Assembly (NCBI RefSeq): GCF_963678635.1
Contig: NC_087065.1
Coordinates: 9,256,267 to 9,320,266 of the forward strand
Direction of reading: 5' to 3'
Source of the DNA: Symsagittifera roscoffensis
Taxonomy: Eukaryota; Xenacoelomorpha; Acoela; Convolutidae
Length of the DNA stretch: 64,000 nt
The translations under genes and the position numbers were made by a program. Below are positions 1 to 13,204 of this stretch, one piece after another. The first letter of the stretch is position 1, and every line of letters begins with the position of its first letter. The notes below the pieces were generated by a model. The model ran no database searches. It was not told the origin of the DNA and was given only the letters and a program-made list of their open reading frames with translations.

Positions 1-1114
1 CTGTCCCAGGACTTTTCTGAACCCTCCTATGACTCTTCGCTCAGGTATTGGTACACTTCGTCGTTGTCCAAGATTTTTTTTTGCTGAACCCTCCTAGGAC
101 CATTCGCTCAGGTGTTGGTACGCTTCGTTGCTGTCCCAGGACTTTTCTGAACCCTCCTAGGATCCTTCGTTGAGGTGTTGGTATACTTCGTTGCTGTCCC
201 AGGTTTTTTCTGGACCCTCCTAGGACCATTCGCTCATGTGTTGGTACACTTCCTTAATGTCCCAGGACTTATGTGAACCCTCCAGGGACCCTTCGCCCAA
301 GTGTTGGTATACTTCGTTGCTGTTTCAGGACTTTTCTGAACCCTCCTAGGACCCTTTGCTCAGGTGTTGGTACGCTTCGTTGCTTTTCCAGGATTTTTCT
401 GAACCCTCATAGGATCCTTGGTTGAAGTGTTGGTACACTTCGTTGCTGTCCCAGGACTTTTCTGAACCCTCCTATGACTCTTCGCTCAGGTATTGGTACA
501 CTTCGTCGTTGTCTAAGATTTTTTTTTCTGAACCCTCCTAGGACCCTTCTCTCAGGTGTTGGTACACTTCGTTGCTGTCCCAGGACTTTTCTGAACCCTC
601 CTAGAACCCTTCGATCAAGTGTTGGTACACTTCGTTGCTGTCCAAGGACTTTTCTGATCCCTCCTATGATCCTTCGCACAAGTGTTGATACACTTCGTTG
701 CTGTCCCAGGACTTTTCTGAACTCTCCTAGGACCCTTCGCCCAAGTGTTGGTATACTTCGTTGCTGTCCCAGGATTTTTCTGGACCCTCCTAGGACCATT
801 TGCTCAGGTGTTGGTACGCTTCGTTGCTGTCCCAGGACTTTTCTGAACCCTCCTATGATCCTTCGCACAAGTGTTGATACACTTCGTTGCTGTCCCAGGA
901 CTTTCCTGAACTCTCCTAGGACCCTTCGCCCAAGTGTTGGTATACTTCGTTGCTGTCCCAGGATTTTTCTGGACCCTCCTAAGACCATTCGCTCAGGTGT
1001 TGGTACGCTTCGTTGCTGTCCCAGGACTTTTCTGAACCCTCCTAGGATCCTTCGTTGAGGTGTTGGTATACTTCGTTGCTGTCCCAGGTTTTTTCTGGAC
1101 CCTCCTAGGACCAT

Positions 1115-4100
1115 TCGCTCATGTGTTGGTACACTTCCTTAATGTCCCAGGACTTATCTGAACCCTCCAGGGACCCTTCGCCTAAGTGTTGGTATACTTC
1201 GTTGCTGTTTCAGGACTTTTCTGAACCCTCCTAGGACCCTTTGCTCAGGTGTTGGTACGCTTCGTTGCTGTCCCAGGGTTTTTCTGAACCCTCCTAGGAT
1301 CCTTGGTTGAAGTGTTGGTACACTTCGTTGCTGTCCCAGGACTTTTCTGAACCCTCCTATGACTCTTCGCTCAGGTATTGGTACACTTCGTCGTTTCCAA
1401 GATTTTTTTTTCTGATCCCTCCTAGGACCCTTCTCTCAGGTGTTGGTACACTTCTTTGCTGTCCCAGGACTTTTCTGAACCCTCCTAGAACCCTTCGCTC
1501 AAGTGTTGGTACACTTCGTTGCTGTCCAAGGACTTTTGTGATCCCTCCTATGATCCTTCGCACAAGTGTTGATACACTTCGTTGCTGTCCCAGGACTTTT
1601 CTGAACTCTCCTAGGACCCTTCGCCCAAGTGTTGGTATACTTCGTTGCGGTCCCAGGATTTTTCTGGACCCTCCTAGGACCATTCGCTCAGGTGTTGGTA
1701 CGCTTCGTTGCTGTCCCAGGACTTTTCTGAACCCTCCTAGGATCCTTCGCCCAAGTGTTGGTATACTTCGTTGCTGTCCCAGGACTTTTCTGAACCCTCC
1801 TAGGATCCTTCGTTGAAGTGTTGGTACACTTCGTTGCTATCCCAGGACTTTTCTGAACTCTCCTAGGACCCTTCGCCCAAGTGTTGGTATACTTCGTTGC
1901 TGTCCCAGGATTTTTCTGGACCCTCCTAGGACCATTCGCTCAGGTGTTGGTACGCTTCGTTGCTGTCCCAGGACTTTTCTGAACCCTCCTATGATCCTTC
2001 GCACAAGTGTTGATACACTTCGTTGCTGTCCCAGGACTTTCCTGAACTCTCCTAGGACCCTTCGCCCAAGTGTTGGTATACTTCGTTGCTGTCCCAGGAT
2101 TTTTCTGGACCCTCCTAGGACCATTCGCTCAGGTGTTGGTACGCTTCGTTGCTGTCCCAGGACTTTTCTGAACCCTCCTAGGATCCTTCGTTGAGGTGTT
2201 GGTATACTTCGTTGCTGTCCCAGGTTTTTTCTGGACCCTCCTAGGACCATTCGCTCATGTGTTGGTACACTTCCTTAATGTCCCAGGACTTATCTGAACC
2301 CTCCAGGGACCCTTCGCCTAAGTGTTGGTATACTTCGTTGCTGTTTCAGGACTTTTCTGAACCCTCCTAGGACCCTTTGCTCAGGTGTTGGTACGCTTCG
2401 TTGCTGTCCCAGGGTTTTTCTGAACCCTCCTAGGATCCTTGGTTGAAGTGTTGGTACACTTCGTTGCTGTCCCAGGACTTTTCTGAACCCTCCTATGACT
2501 CTTCGCTCAGGTATTGGTACACTTCGTCGTTGTCCAAGATTTTTTTTTCTGAACCCTCCTAGGACCCTTCTCTCAGGTGTTGGTACACTTCTTTGCTGTC
2601 CCAGGACTTTTCTGAACCCTCCTAGAACCCTTCGCTCAAGTGTTGGTACACTTCGTTGCTGTCCAAGGACTTTTGTGATCCCTCCTATGATCCTTCGCAC
2701 AAGTGTTGATACACTTCGTTGCTGTCCCAGGACTTTTCTGAACTCTCCTAGGACCCTTCGCCCAAGTGTTGGTATACTTCGTTGCGGTCCCAGGATTTTT
2801 CTGTACCCTCCTAGGACCATTCGCTCAGGTGATGGTACGCTTCGTTGCTGTCCCAGGACTTTTCTGAACCCTCCTAGGATCCTTCGCCCAAGTGTTGGTA
2901 TACTTCGTTGCTGTCCCAGGACTTTTCTGAACCCTCCTAGGATCCTTCGTTGAAGTGTTGGTACACTTCGTTGCTGTCCCAGGACTTTTCTGAACCCTCC
3001 TAGGACACTTCGCTCAGGTGTTGGTATACTTCGTTGCTGTCCCAGGATTTTTCTGGACCCTCCTAGGACCATTCGCTCAGGTGTTGGTACGCTTCGTTGC
3101 TGTCCCAGGACTTTTCTGAACCCTCCTATGATCCTTCGCACAAGTGTTGATACACTTCGTTGCTGTCCCAGGACTTTCCTGAACTCTCCTAGGACCCTTT
3201 GCCCAAGTGTTGGTATACTTCGTTGCTGTCCCAGGATTTTTCTGGACCCTCCTAGGACCATTCGCTCAGGTGTTGGTACGCTTCGTTGCTGTCCCAGGAC
3301 TTTTCTGAACCCTCCTAGGATCCTTCGTTGAGGTGTTGGTATACTTCGTTGCTGTCCCAGGTTTTTTCTGGACCCTCCTAGGACCATTCGCTCATGTGTT
3401 GGTACACTTCCTTAATGTCCCAGGACTTATCTGAACCCTCCAGGGACCCTTCGTCTAAGTGTTGGTATACTTCGTTGCTGTTTCAGGACTTTTCTGAACC
3501 CTCCTAGGACCCTTTGCTCAGGTGTTGGTACGCTTCGTTGCTGTCCCAGGGTTTTTCTGAACCCTCCTAGGATCCTTGGTTGAAGTGTTGGTACACTTCG
3601 TTGCTGTCCCAGGACTTTTCTGAACCCTCCTATGACTCTTCGCTCAGGTATTGGTACACTTCGTCGTTGTCCAAGATTTTTTTTTCTGAACCCTCCTAGG
3701 ACCCTTCTCTCAGGTGTTGGTACACTTCTTTGCTGTCCCAGGACTTTTCTGAACCCTCCTAGAACCCTTCGCTCAAGTGTTGGTACACTTCGTTGCTGTC
3801 CAAGGACTTTTGTGATCCCTCCTATGATCCTTCGCACAAGTGTTGATACACTTCGTTGCTGTCCCAGGACTTTTCTGAACTCTCCTAGGACCCTTCGCCC
3901 AAGTGTTGGTATACTTCGTTGCGGTCCCAGGATTTTTCTGGACCCTCCTAGGACCATTCGCTCAGGTGTTGGTACGCTTCGTTGCTGTCCCAGGACTTTT
4001 CTGAACCCTCCTAGGATCCTTCGCCCAAGTGTTGGTATACTTCGTTGCTGTCCCAGGACTTTTCTGAACCCTCCTAGGATCCTTCGTTGAAGTGTTGGTA
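1115..4100. repeat. Higher-order repeat inside the satellite, period about 1137 bp
   Basis: Groups of about 18 of the 63-bp units are themselves repeated. The marker ATGACTCTTCGCTCAGG followed by a T-run unit occurs at 1359, 2495 and 3632 (spacings 1136 and 1137). The whole order of variant units between the markers is the same. An earlier marker at 474 is 885 bp upstream of the 1359 one, so that copy is shorter by about four units. This layered pattern is what unequal crossover between aligned arrays produces. Confidence 0.85.
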
Positions 4101-4699
4101 CACTTCGTTGCTGTCCCAGGACTTTTCTGAACCCTCCTAGGACTCTTCGCTCAGGTATTGGTACACTTCGTCGTTGTCCCAGATTTTTTTTTCTGAACCC
4201 TCCTAGGACCATTCGCTCAAGTATTGGTACACTTCGTTGCTGTCCCAGGACTTTTCTGAACCCTCCTAGGATCCTTCGTTGAAGTGTTGGTACACTTCGT
4301 TGCTGTCCCAGGACTTTTCTGAACCCTCCTAGGTTTCTTCGCTCAGGTATTGGTACACTTCGTCGTTGTCCCAGAATTTTTTTTCTGAACCCTCCTAGGA
4401 CCCTTCGCTCAGGTGTTGGTACACTTCGTTGCTGTCCCAGGACTTTTCTGAACCCTCCTAGAACACTTCGCTCAAGTGTTGGTACACTTCGTTGCTGTCC
4501 AAGGACTTTTCTGATCCCTCTTATGATCCTTCGCACAAGTGTTGGTACACCTCGTTGCTGTCCCAGGACTTTTCTGAACTCTCCTAGGACCCTTCGCCCA
4601 AGTGTTGGTATACTTCGTTGCTGTCCCAGGACTTTTCTGGACCCTCCTAGGACCATTCGCTCAAGTGTTGGTACAATTCGTTGCTGTCCCAGGACTTTT

Positions 4700-7600
4700 C
4701 TGAACCCTCCTATGACTCTTCGCTCAGGTATTGGTACACTTCGTCGTTGTCCAAGATTTTTTTCTGAACCCTCCTAGGACCCTTCGCTCAGGTGTTGGTA
4801 CACTTCGTTGCTGTCCCAGGACTTTTCTGAACCCTCCTAGAACACTTCGCTCAAGTGTTGGTACACTTCGTTGCTGTCCAAGGACTTTTCTGATCCCTCT
4901 TATGATCCTTCGCACAAGTGTTGGTACACTTCGTTGCTCTCCCAGGACTTTTCTGAACTCTCCTAGGACCCTTCGCCCAAGTGTTGGTATACTTCGTTGC
5001 TGTCCCAGGATTTTTCTGGACCCTCCTGGGACCATTCGCTCAAGTGTTGGTAAACTTCGTTAACGTCCCAGGACTTTTCTGAACTCCTAGGATCCTTCGT
5101 TGAGGTGTTGGTATACTTCGTTGCTGTCCCAGGTTTTTTCTGGACCCTCCTAGGACCATTCGCTCAAGTGTTGGTACACTTCGTTAATGTCCCAGGACTT
5201 TTCTGAACCCTCCTAGGATCCTTTGTTGAAGTGTTGGTACACTTCGTTGCTGTCCCAGGACTTTTCTGAACCCTCCTAGGACTCTTCGCTCAGGTATTGG
5301 TTTAGTTCGTCGTCTCCAGATTTTTTTTTCTGAACCCTCCTAGGACCCTTCGCTCAGGTGTTGGTACAATTCGTTGCTGTCCCAGGACTTTTCTGAACCC
5401 TCCTAGAACCCTTCGCTCAGGTGTTGGTACACTTCGTTGCTGCCCAGGAAATTTCTGATTCCTCCTGGGATCCTTCGCTCAAGTGTTGGTACACTTCGTT
5501 GCAGTCCAAAGACTTTTCTGATCCCTCCTAGGACCCTTCGCTCAGGTGTTGGTACACTTCGTTGCTGTCCCAGGACTTTTCTGAACCCTCCTAGAACCCT
5601 TCGCTCAGGTGTTGGTACACTTCGTTGCTGCCCAGGACTTTTCTGATTCCTCCTGGGACCCTTCTCTCAAGTGTTGGTACACTTCGTTGCAGTCCAAAGA
5701 CTTTTCTGATCCCTCCTATGACCCTTCGCTCAAGTGTTGGTACACTTCGTTGCTGTCCCAGGACTTTTCTGAACTCTCCTAGGAACCTTCGCCCAAGTGT
5801 TGGTATACTTCGTTGCTGACCCAGGACTTTTCTGAACCCTCCTAGGACTCTTCGCTCAGGTATTGGTACAGTTCGTCGTTGTCCCAGATTTTTTTTCTGA
5901 ACCCTCCTAGGAACTTTCGCTCAGGTGTTGGTACACTTCGTTGCTGTCCAAGGACTTTTCTGAACCCTCCTAGAACCCTTCGCTCAAGTGTTGGTACACT
6001 TCGTTGCAGTCCAAAGACTTTTTTGATCCCTCCTATGACCCTTCGCGCAGATGTTGGTACACTTCGTTGCTGTCCCAGGACTTTTCTGACCCTCCTAGAA
6101 CCCTTCGCTCAAGTGTTGGTACACTTCGTTGCAGTCCAGAGACTTTTCTGATCCCTCCTATGACCCTTCGCTCAGGTGTTGGTACACTTCGTTGCTGTCC
6201 CAGGACTTTTCTGAACCCTCCTAGAACCCTTCGCTCAGGTGTTGGTACACTTCGTTGCTGCTCAGGAAATTTCTGATTCCTCCTGGGACCCTTCGCTCAA
6301 GTGTTGGTACACTTCGTTGCAGTCCAAAAACTTTTCTGATCCCTCCTTTGACCCTTCGCTCAAGTGTTGGTACACTTCGTTGCTGCCCAGGACTTTTCTG
6401 AACTCTCCTAGGACCCTTCGCCCAAGTGTTGGTATACTTCGTTGCTGACCCAGGACTTTTCTGAACCCTCCTAGGACTCTTCGCTCAGGTAGTGGTACAG
6501 TTCGTCGTTGTCCCAGATTTTTTTTTCTGAACCCTCCTAGGACCTTTCGCTCAGGTGTTGGTACACTTCGTTGCTGTCCAAGGACTTTTCTGAACCCTCC
6601 TAGAACCCTTCGCTCAAGTGTTGGTACACTTCGTTGCAGTCCAAAGACTTTTCTGAACCCTCCTAGAACCCTTCGCTCAAGTGTTGGTACACTTCGTTGC
6701 AGTCCAAAGACTTTTCTGAACCCTCCTAGAACCCTTCGCTCAAGTGTTGGTACACTTCGTTGCAGTCCAAAGACTTTTCTGATCCCTCCTATGACTTTTC
6801 GCTCAGGTGTTGGTACACTTCGTTGCTGCTCAGGAAATTTCTGATTCCTCCTGGGACCCTTCGCTCAAGTGTTGGTACACTTCGTTGCAGTCCAAAAACT
6901 TTTCTGATCCCTCCTTTGACCCTTCGCTCAAGTGTTGGTACACTTCGTTGCTGCCCAGGACTTTTCTGAACTCTCCTAGGACCCTTCGCCCAAGTGTTGG
7001 TATACTTCGTTGCTGACCCAGGACTTTTCTGAACCCTCCTAGGACTCTTCGCTCAGGTAGTGGTACAGTTCGTCGTTGTCCCAGATTTTTTTTTCTGAAC
7101 CCTCCTAGGACCTTTCGCTCAGGTGTTGGTACACTTCGTTGCTGTCCAAGGACTTTTCTGAACCCTCCTAGAACCCTTCGCTCAAGTGTTGGTACACTTC
7201 GTTGCAGTCCAAAGACTTTTCTGAACCCTCCTAGAACCCTTCGCTCAAGTGTTGGTACACTTCGTTGCAGTCCAAAGACTTTTCTGAACCCTCCTAGAAC
7301 CCTTCGCTCAAGTGTTGGTACACTTCGTTGCAGTCCAAAGACTTTTCTGATCCCTCCTATGACTTTTCGCTCAAGTTTTGGTACACTTCGTTGCTGTCCC
7401 AGGACTTTTCTGGACCCTCCTAGGACCATTCGCTCAAGTGTTGGTACACTTCGTTGCTGTCTCAGGACTTTTCTGAACCCTCCTAGGATCCTTCGCCCAA
7501 GTGTTGGTACACTTCGTTGCTGTCCCAGGACTTTTCTGAACCCTCCTAGGATCCCTCGTTGAAGTGTTGGTACACTTCGTTGCTGTCCCAGGACTTTTCT

Positions 7601-10600
7601 GAACCCTCCTAGGACTCTTCGCTCAGGTATTGGTACACTTCGTCGTTGTCCCAGATTTTTTTTTCTGAACCCTCCTAGGACCATTCGCTCAAGTATTGGT
7701 ACACTTCGTTGCTGTCCCAGGACTTTTCTGAACCCTCCTAGGATCCTTCGTTGAAGTGTTGGTACACTTCGTTGCTGTCCCAAGACTTTTCTGAACCCTC
7801 CTAGGTTTCTTCGCTCAGGTATTGGTACACTTCGTCGTTGTCCCAGATTGTTTTTTCTGAACCCTCCTAGGACCCTTCGCTCAAGTGTTGGTACACTTCG
7901 TTGCAGTCCAAAGACTTTTCTGATCCCTCCTATGACCCTTCGCTCAAGTGTTGGTACACTTCGTTGCTGTCCCAGGACTTTTCTGCACTCTCCTAGGACC
8001 CTTCGCCCAAGTGTTGGTATACTTCGTTGCTGTCCCAGGACTTTTCTGGACCCTCCTAGGACCATTCGCTCAAGTGTTGGTACACTTCGTTGCTGTCCCA
8101 GGACTTTTCTGAACCCTCCTATGACTCTTCGCTCAGGTATTGGTACACTTCGTCGTTGTCCAAGATTTTTTTTCTGAACCCTCCTAGGACCCTTCGCTCA
8201 GGTGTTGGTACACTTCGTTGCTGTCCCAGGACTTTTCTGAACCCTCCTAGAACCCTTCGCTCAAGTGTTGGTACACTTCGTTGCTGTCCAAGGAATTTTC
8301 TGATCCTTCTTATGATCCTTCGCACAAGTGTTGGTACACTTCGTTGCTCTCCCAGGACTTTTCTGAACTCTCCTAGGACCCTTCGCCCAAGTGTTGGTAT
8401 ACTTCGTTGCTGTCCCAGGATTTTTCTGGACCCTCCTAGGACCATTCGCTCAAGTGTTGGTAAACTTCGTTAATGTCCCAGGACTTTTCTGAACTCCTAG
8501 GATCCTTCGTTGAGGTGTTGGTATACTTCGTTGCTGTCCCAGGTTTTTTCTGGACCCTCTTAGGACCATTCGCTCAAGTGTTGGTACACTTCGTTAATGT
8601 CCCAGGACTTTTCTGAACCCTCCTAGGATCCTTCGTTGAAGTGTTGGTACACTTCGTTGCTGTCCCAGGACTTTTCTGAACCCTCCTAGGACTCTTCGCT
8701 CAGGTATTGGTTTAGTTCGTCGTCTCCAGATTTTTTTTTCTGAACCCTCCTAGGACCCTTCGCTCAGGTGTTGGTACACTTCGTTGCTGTCCCAGGACTT
8801 TTCTGAACCCTCCTAGAACCCTTCGCTCAGGTGTTGGTACACTTCGTTGCTGCCCAGGAAATTTCTGATTCCTCCTGGGACCCTTCGCTCAAGTGTTGGT
8901 ACACTTCGTTGCAGTCCAAAGACTTTTCTGATCCCTCCTAGGACCCTTCGCTCAGGTGTTGGTACACTTAGTTGCTGTCCCAGGACTTTTCTGAACCCTC
9001 CTAGAACCCTTCGCTCAGGTGTTGGTACACTTCGTTGCTGCCCAGGACTTTTCTGATTCCTCCTGGGACCCTTCTCTCAAGTGTTGGTACACTTCGTTGC
9101 AGTCCAAAGACTTTTCTGATCCCTCCTATGACCCTTCGCTCAAGTGTTGGTACACTTCGTTGCTGTCCCAGGACTTTTCTGAACTCTCCTAGGACCCTTC
9201 GCCCAAGTGTTGGTATACTTCGTTGCTGACCCAGGACTTTTCTGAACCCTCCTAGGACTCTTCTTTCAGGTATTGGTACAGTTCGTCGTTGTCCCAGGAC
9301 TTTTCTGAACCCTCCTAGAACCCTTCGCTCAAGTGTTGGTACACTTCGTTGCTGTCCAAGGACTTTTCTGATCCTTCTTATGATCCTTCGCACAAGTGTT
9401 GGTACACTTCGTTGCTGTCCCAGGACTTTTCTGAACTCTCCTAGGACCCTTCGCTCAGGTGTTGGTACACTTAGTTGCTGTCCCAGGACTTTTCTGAACC
9501 CTCCTAGAACCCTTCGCTCAGGTGTTGGTACACTTCGTTGCTGCCCAGGACTTTTCTGAACCCTCCTAGAACCCTTCGCTCAAGTGTTGGTACACTTCGT
9601 TGCTGTCCAAGGACTTTTCTGATCCTTCTTATGATCCTTCGCACAAGTGTTGGTACACTTCGTTGCTCTCCCAGGACTTTTCTGAACTCTCCTAGGACCC
9701 TTCGCCCAAGTGTTGGTATACTTCGTTGCTGTCCCAGGATTTTTCTGGACCCTCCTAGAACCATTCGCTCAAGTGTTGGTAAACTTCGTTAATGTCCCAG
9801 GACTTTTCTGAACTCCTAGGATCCTTCGTTGAGGTGTTGGTATACTTCGTTGCTGTCCCAGGTTTTTTCTGGACCCTCCTAGGACCATTCGCTCAAGTGT
9901 TGGTACACTTCGCTAATGTCCCAGGTTTTTCTGAACCCTCCTAGGATCCTTCGTTGAAGTGTTGGTACACTTCGTTGCTGTCCCAGGACTTTTCTGAACC
10001 CTCCTAGGACTCTTCGCTCAGGTATTGGTTTAGTTCGTCGTCTCCAGATTTTTTTTTCTGAACCCTCCTAGGACCCTTCGCTCAGGTGTTGGTACACTTC
10101 GTTGCTGTCCCAGGACTTTTCTGAACCCTCCTAGAACCCTTCGCTCAGGTGTTGGTACACTTCGTTGCTGCCCAGGAAATTTCTGATTCCTCCTGGGACC
10201 CTTCGCTCAAGTGTTGGTACACTTCGTTGCAGTCCAAAGACTTTTCTGATCCCTCCTAGGACCCTTCGCTCAGGTGTTGGTACACTTAGTTGCTGTCCCA
10301 GGACTTTTCTGAACCCTCCTAGAACCCTTCGCTCAGGTGTTGGTACACTTCGTTGCTGCCCAGGACTTTTCTTATTCCTCCTGGGACCCTTCTCTCAAGT
10401 GTTGGTACACTTCGTTGCAGTCCAAAGACATTTCTGATGCCTCCTATGACCCTTCGCTCAAGTGTTGGTACACTTCGTTGCTGTCCCAGGACTTTTCTGA
10501 ACTCTCCTAGGACCCTTCGCCCAAGTGTTGGTATACTTCGTTGCTGACCCAGGACTTTTCTGAACCCCCCTAGGACTCTTCTTTCAGGTATTGGTACAGT

Positions 10601-10880
10601 TCGTCGTTGTCCCAGATTTTTTTTCTGAACCCTCCTAGGACCTTTCGCTCAGGTGTTGGTACACTTCGTTGCTGTCCAAGGACTTTTCTGAACCCTCCTA
10701 GAACCCTTCGCTTAAGTGTTGGTACACTTCGTTGCAGTCCAAAGACTTTTTTGATCCCTCCTATGACCCTTCGCTCAGATGTTGGTACAATTCGTTGCTG
10801 TCCCAGGACTTTTCTGACCCTCCTAGAACCCTTCGCTCAAGTGTTGGTACACTTCGTTTCCATCCAAAGACTTTTCTGAT
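4700..10880. repeat. Larger segmental duplications within the satellite
   Basis: A different unit order recurs in the right half of the array. A block starting near 5437 recurs near 8847 (offset 3410) and near 10165 (a further 1318). The unit series near 6239 recurs at 6807 (offset 568, about nine units). The blocks share private variants such as GCTGCCCAGGAAATTTCTG and the TTTAGTTCGTCGTCTCC unit. This half has a different repeat period from the left half. Confidence 0.75.
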
Positions 10881-11915
10881 CCCTCCTATGACCCTTCGCT
10901 CAGGTGTTGGTACACTTCGTTGCTGCTCAGGAAATTTCTGATTCCTCCTGGGACCCTTCGCTCAAGTGTTGGTACACTTCGTTGCAGTCCAAAGACTTTT
11001 CTGATCCCTCCTTTGACCCTTCGCTCAAGTGTTGGTACACTTCGTTGCTGTCCCAGGACTTTTCTGAACTCTCCTAGGACCCTTCGCCCAAGTGTTGGTA
11101 TACTTCGTTGCTGACCCAGGACTTTTCTGAACCCTCCTAGGACTCTTCGCTCAGGTAGTGGTACAGTTCGTCGTTGTCCCAGATTTTTTTTTCTGAACCC
11201 TCCTAGGACCTTTCGCTCAGGTGTTGGTACACTTCGTTGCTGTCCAAGGACTTTTCTGAACCCTCCTAGAACCCTTCGCTCAAGTGTTGGTACACTTCGT
11301 TGCAGTCCAAAGACTTTTCTGATCCCTCCCTATGACCCTTCGCTCAGGTGTTGGTACACTTCGTTGCTGTCCCAGGACTTTTCTGAACCCTCCTAGAACC
11401 CTTCGCTCAAGTGTTGGTACACTTCGTTGCAGTCCAAAGACTTTTCTGATCCCTCCTATGACCCTTCGCTCAAGTGTTGGTACACTTCGTTGCTGTCCCA
11501 GGACTTTTCTGGACCCTCCTAGGACCATTCGCTCAAGTGTTGGTACACTTCGTTGCTGTCTCAGGACTTTTCTGAACCCTCCTAGGACTCTTCGCTCAGG
11601 TGTTGTTACACTTCGTCGTTGTCACAGATTTTTTTTCTGAACCCTCCTAGGACCATTTGCTCAGGTGTTGGTACACTTCGTTGCTGTCCCAGGACTATTC
11701 TGAACCCTCCTAGGACCCTTCGCTCAAGTGTTGGTACACTTCGTTACTGTCACAGGACTTTTCTGAACCCTCCTAGAATCCTTCGTTCAAGTGTTGGTAC
11801 ACTTCGTTGCTGTCCCAGGACTTTTCTGAACCCTCCTAGGTCTCTTCGCTCAGGTATTGGTACACTTCGTCGTTGTCCCAGGACTTTTCTGAACTCTCCT
11901 AGGACCCTTCGCTGA

Positions 11916-12105
11916 AATGTTGGGATACCTAGATCACTATCCCAAGACTGAGTGTTGGGACACTTAGATCACTATCCCAAGACTGCCGGCAAGATTCTTG
12001 TACTTCTTCTCACCTTGTAGCTCAAGTCTTTCTTCGCCTGATTGAAGAATTCCCCTGTGCCGATGTCGAGTATTGGGATACCTGATCCACTATCCCAGTA
12101 CCACT
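11916..12105. repeat. Degenerate edge of the satellite with half-length units
   Basis: The array ends in diverged copies of the first part of the unit: GTTGGGATACCTAGATCACT, then ATCCCAAGACTG, repeated at about 34-bp spacing near 11928 and 11951. A further relic follows near 12070. They align with the GTGTTGGTACACTTCGTTGC and TGTCCCAGGACT part of the 63-bp unit. They are therefore related short units rather than unrelated flank. Confidence 0.6.
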
Positions 12106-13204
12106 TCGAGAGCTCTAGTATAAAAAATAATCCCCAAAACCCAATTCTGTTCACCAAAACTTTCTTTACTTTGTCCCCTAAAAATACCTTCCCTGTTTCA
12201 ATCCGATGAAAGTCGAAATACGACTTGTATTTAAGTTTGTAACTTTGGCCGATTCGGTAAACTTTTCTGAAATCTGGCCCAAAAACGTAAAAACTTTCAA
12301 AGTTCCAATAAAAATGAAAGTTACAAAAACCAGAAAGGTAAGTATACCAAAAATTCAAAGGCAACCTATGCCGTCTTTCGTAAAAAAAAATTCCTGTTAC
12401 CTGGCTGTAACGCATTTTCACTCCCCCTACCAGCGGTCTTATGGGAGTATTCTTCTTTTGGGTTCCAAAAACTGTCTTTTTCTGATCTCCCCACCCGATC
12501 CGACCAGGTTACCTACCTTAAACCGATCTTAAGTTTGGATCTCCTCGCGTTGCAACTCTTGTTCTGAGTCTATAGATGGATCGTTTTAGACTCTGGGTTT
12601 ACTAATGTAACTAAATCGACGATATCGATTGTATAGTTACTATAATGTGTCCCCTTTTTTTTACAATTTTGTACCGCCAACCTCTATCTTAACCAGCCCC
12701 CCTTCTAACCTTCCCCCTATCTAGCCCCCCACTTGAGCCGAAAATTAACCTTAAGCGCAATGGGTGCTAAACCTCTCGAGAGAAAGTCAGTAGAACCTGT
12801 TTCCAAGCTCTGCTCAAGTAAAAACGTTTCCTCAAAACAGTGCGTATCCGCGTATCCAATTTTACTCCTATAACCCGATACCCGTTTGACCAAACAGAAC
12901 ACCTCTGAGTACCTTCCTCCGTTTGCTCTGTTCTGCTTTGATCACACTGCTGGCTGGTCACCTGCCGGTTGGTCACACTCTCCCCCTGGGCTGGTCACCT
13001 GTTCCTGTCAAGTCTCCCAGTGGTCAAGTCTCCCAGTTGTCCACTTTCCCACTTCGCTGGTCACCTCTTCCAGTCAGGTCTCCCAGTGGTCCGCTGATGT
13101 CACAAGCCATCTGAAAGCCTTACAACGTCCCACACTTGGGCACCTGTACAACGTTGCTGATTTGATCGAGACGATCGGTGTTATTGGAAAACAGTATGGG
13201 TATA
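12106..13204. other. Unassigned interval right of the satellite
   Basis: No gene is recognised here. A TATAAAAAA stretch lies at about 12118 and pyrimidine-rich blocks at 12420-12500 and 12650-12730. The open frames present are short and show no domain. A small degenerate repeat lies inside (see 12953-13095). Confidence 0.5.
12953..13095. repeat. Short degenerate tandem repeat (GCTGGTCACC / TCTCCCAGTGGTC)
   Basis: The word GCTGGTCACCT recurs near 12954, 12990 and 13056. TCTCCCAGTGGTC or its variants recur at 13013, 13029 and 13080. The units are of unequal length (36 and 66 bp) and imperfect. No function is apparent. Confidence 0.6.

Larger units (their letters stand above)
1..11915. repeat. 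63-bp tandem satellite array
   Basis: About 190 head-to-tail units of 63 bp fill this stretch, and the array continues beyond the left edge. A typical unit reads GGACCCTTCGCTCAAGTGTT, then GGTACACTTCGTTGCTGTCC, then CAGGACTTTTCTGAACCCTC, then CTA. Variants include units with a run of eight or nine T, units with TTGCAGTCCAAAGAC, and units with GATCCTTCGTTGAAG. Because 63 is divisible by 3 and the unit lacks stops in some frames, long open frames appear on both strands: a 21-residue Arg/Lys-rich repeat on minus and a Pro/Cys-rich one on plus. Neither has a recognisable start context, splice structure or flanking gene, so this is treated as non-coding satellite. The function is unknown. Confidence 0.95.

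Noticed and set aside
407-10437. Long open frames on both strands of the satellite as genes
   Set aside because: They arise because the 63-bp unit is a multiple of three and lacks stops in certain frames. They start and stop wherever an indel or variant occurs and have no splice or promoter context.
1-11915. CRISPR-like array
   Set aside because: There are no unique spacers; adjacent units are directly joined, and the host genes are animal.
12206-12532. Small protein genes in 12106-13440
   Set aside because: Short overlapping frames on both strands with no domain, repeat conservation or start context.
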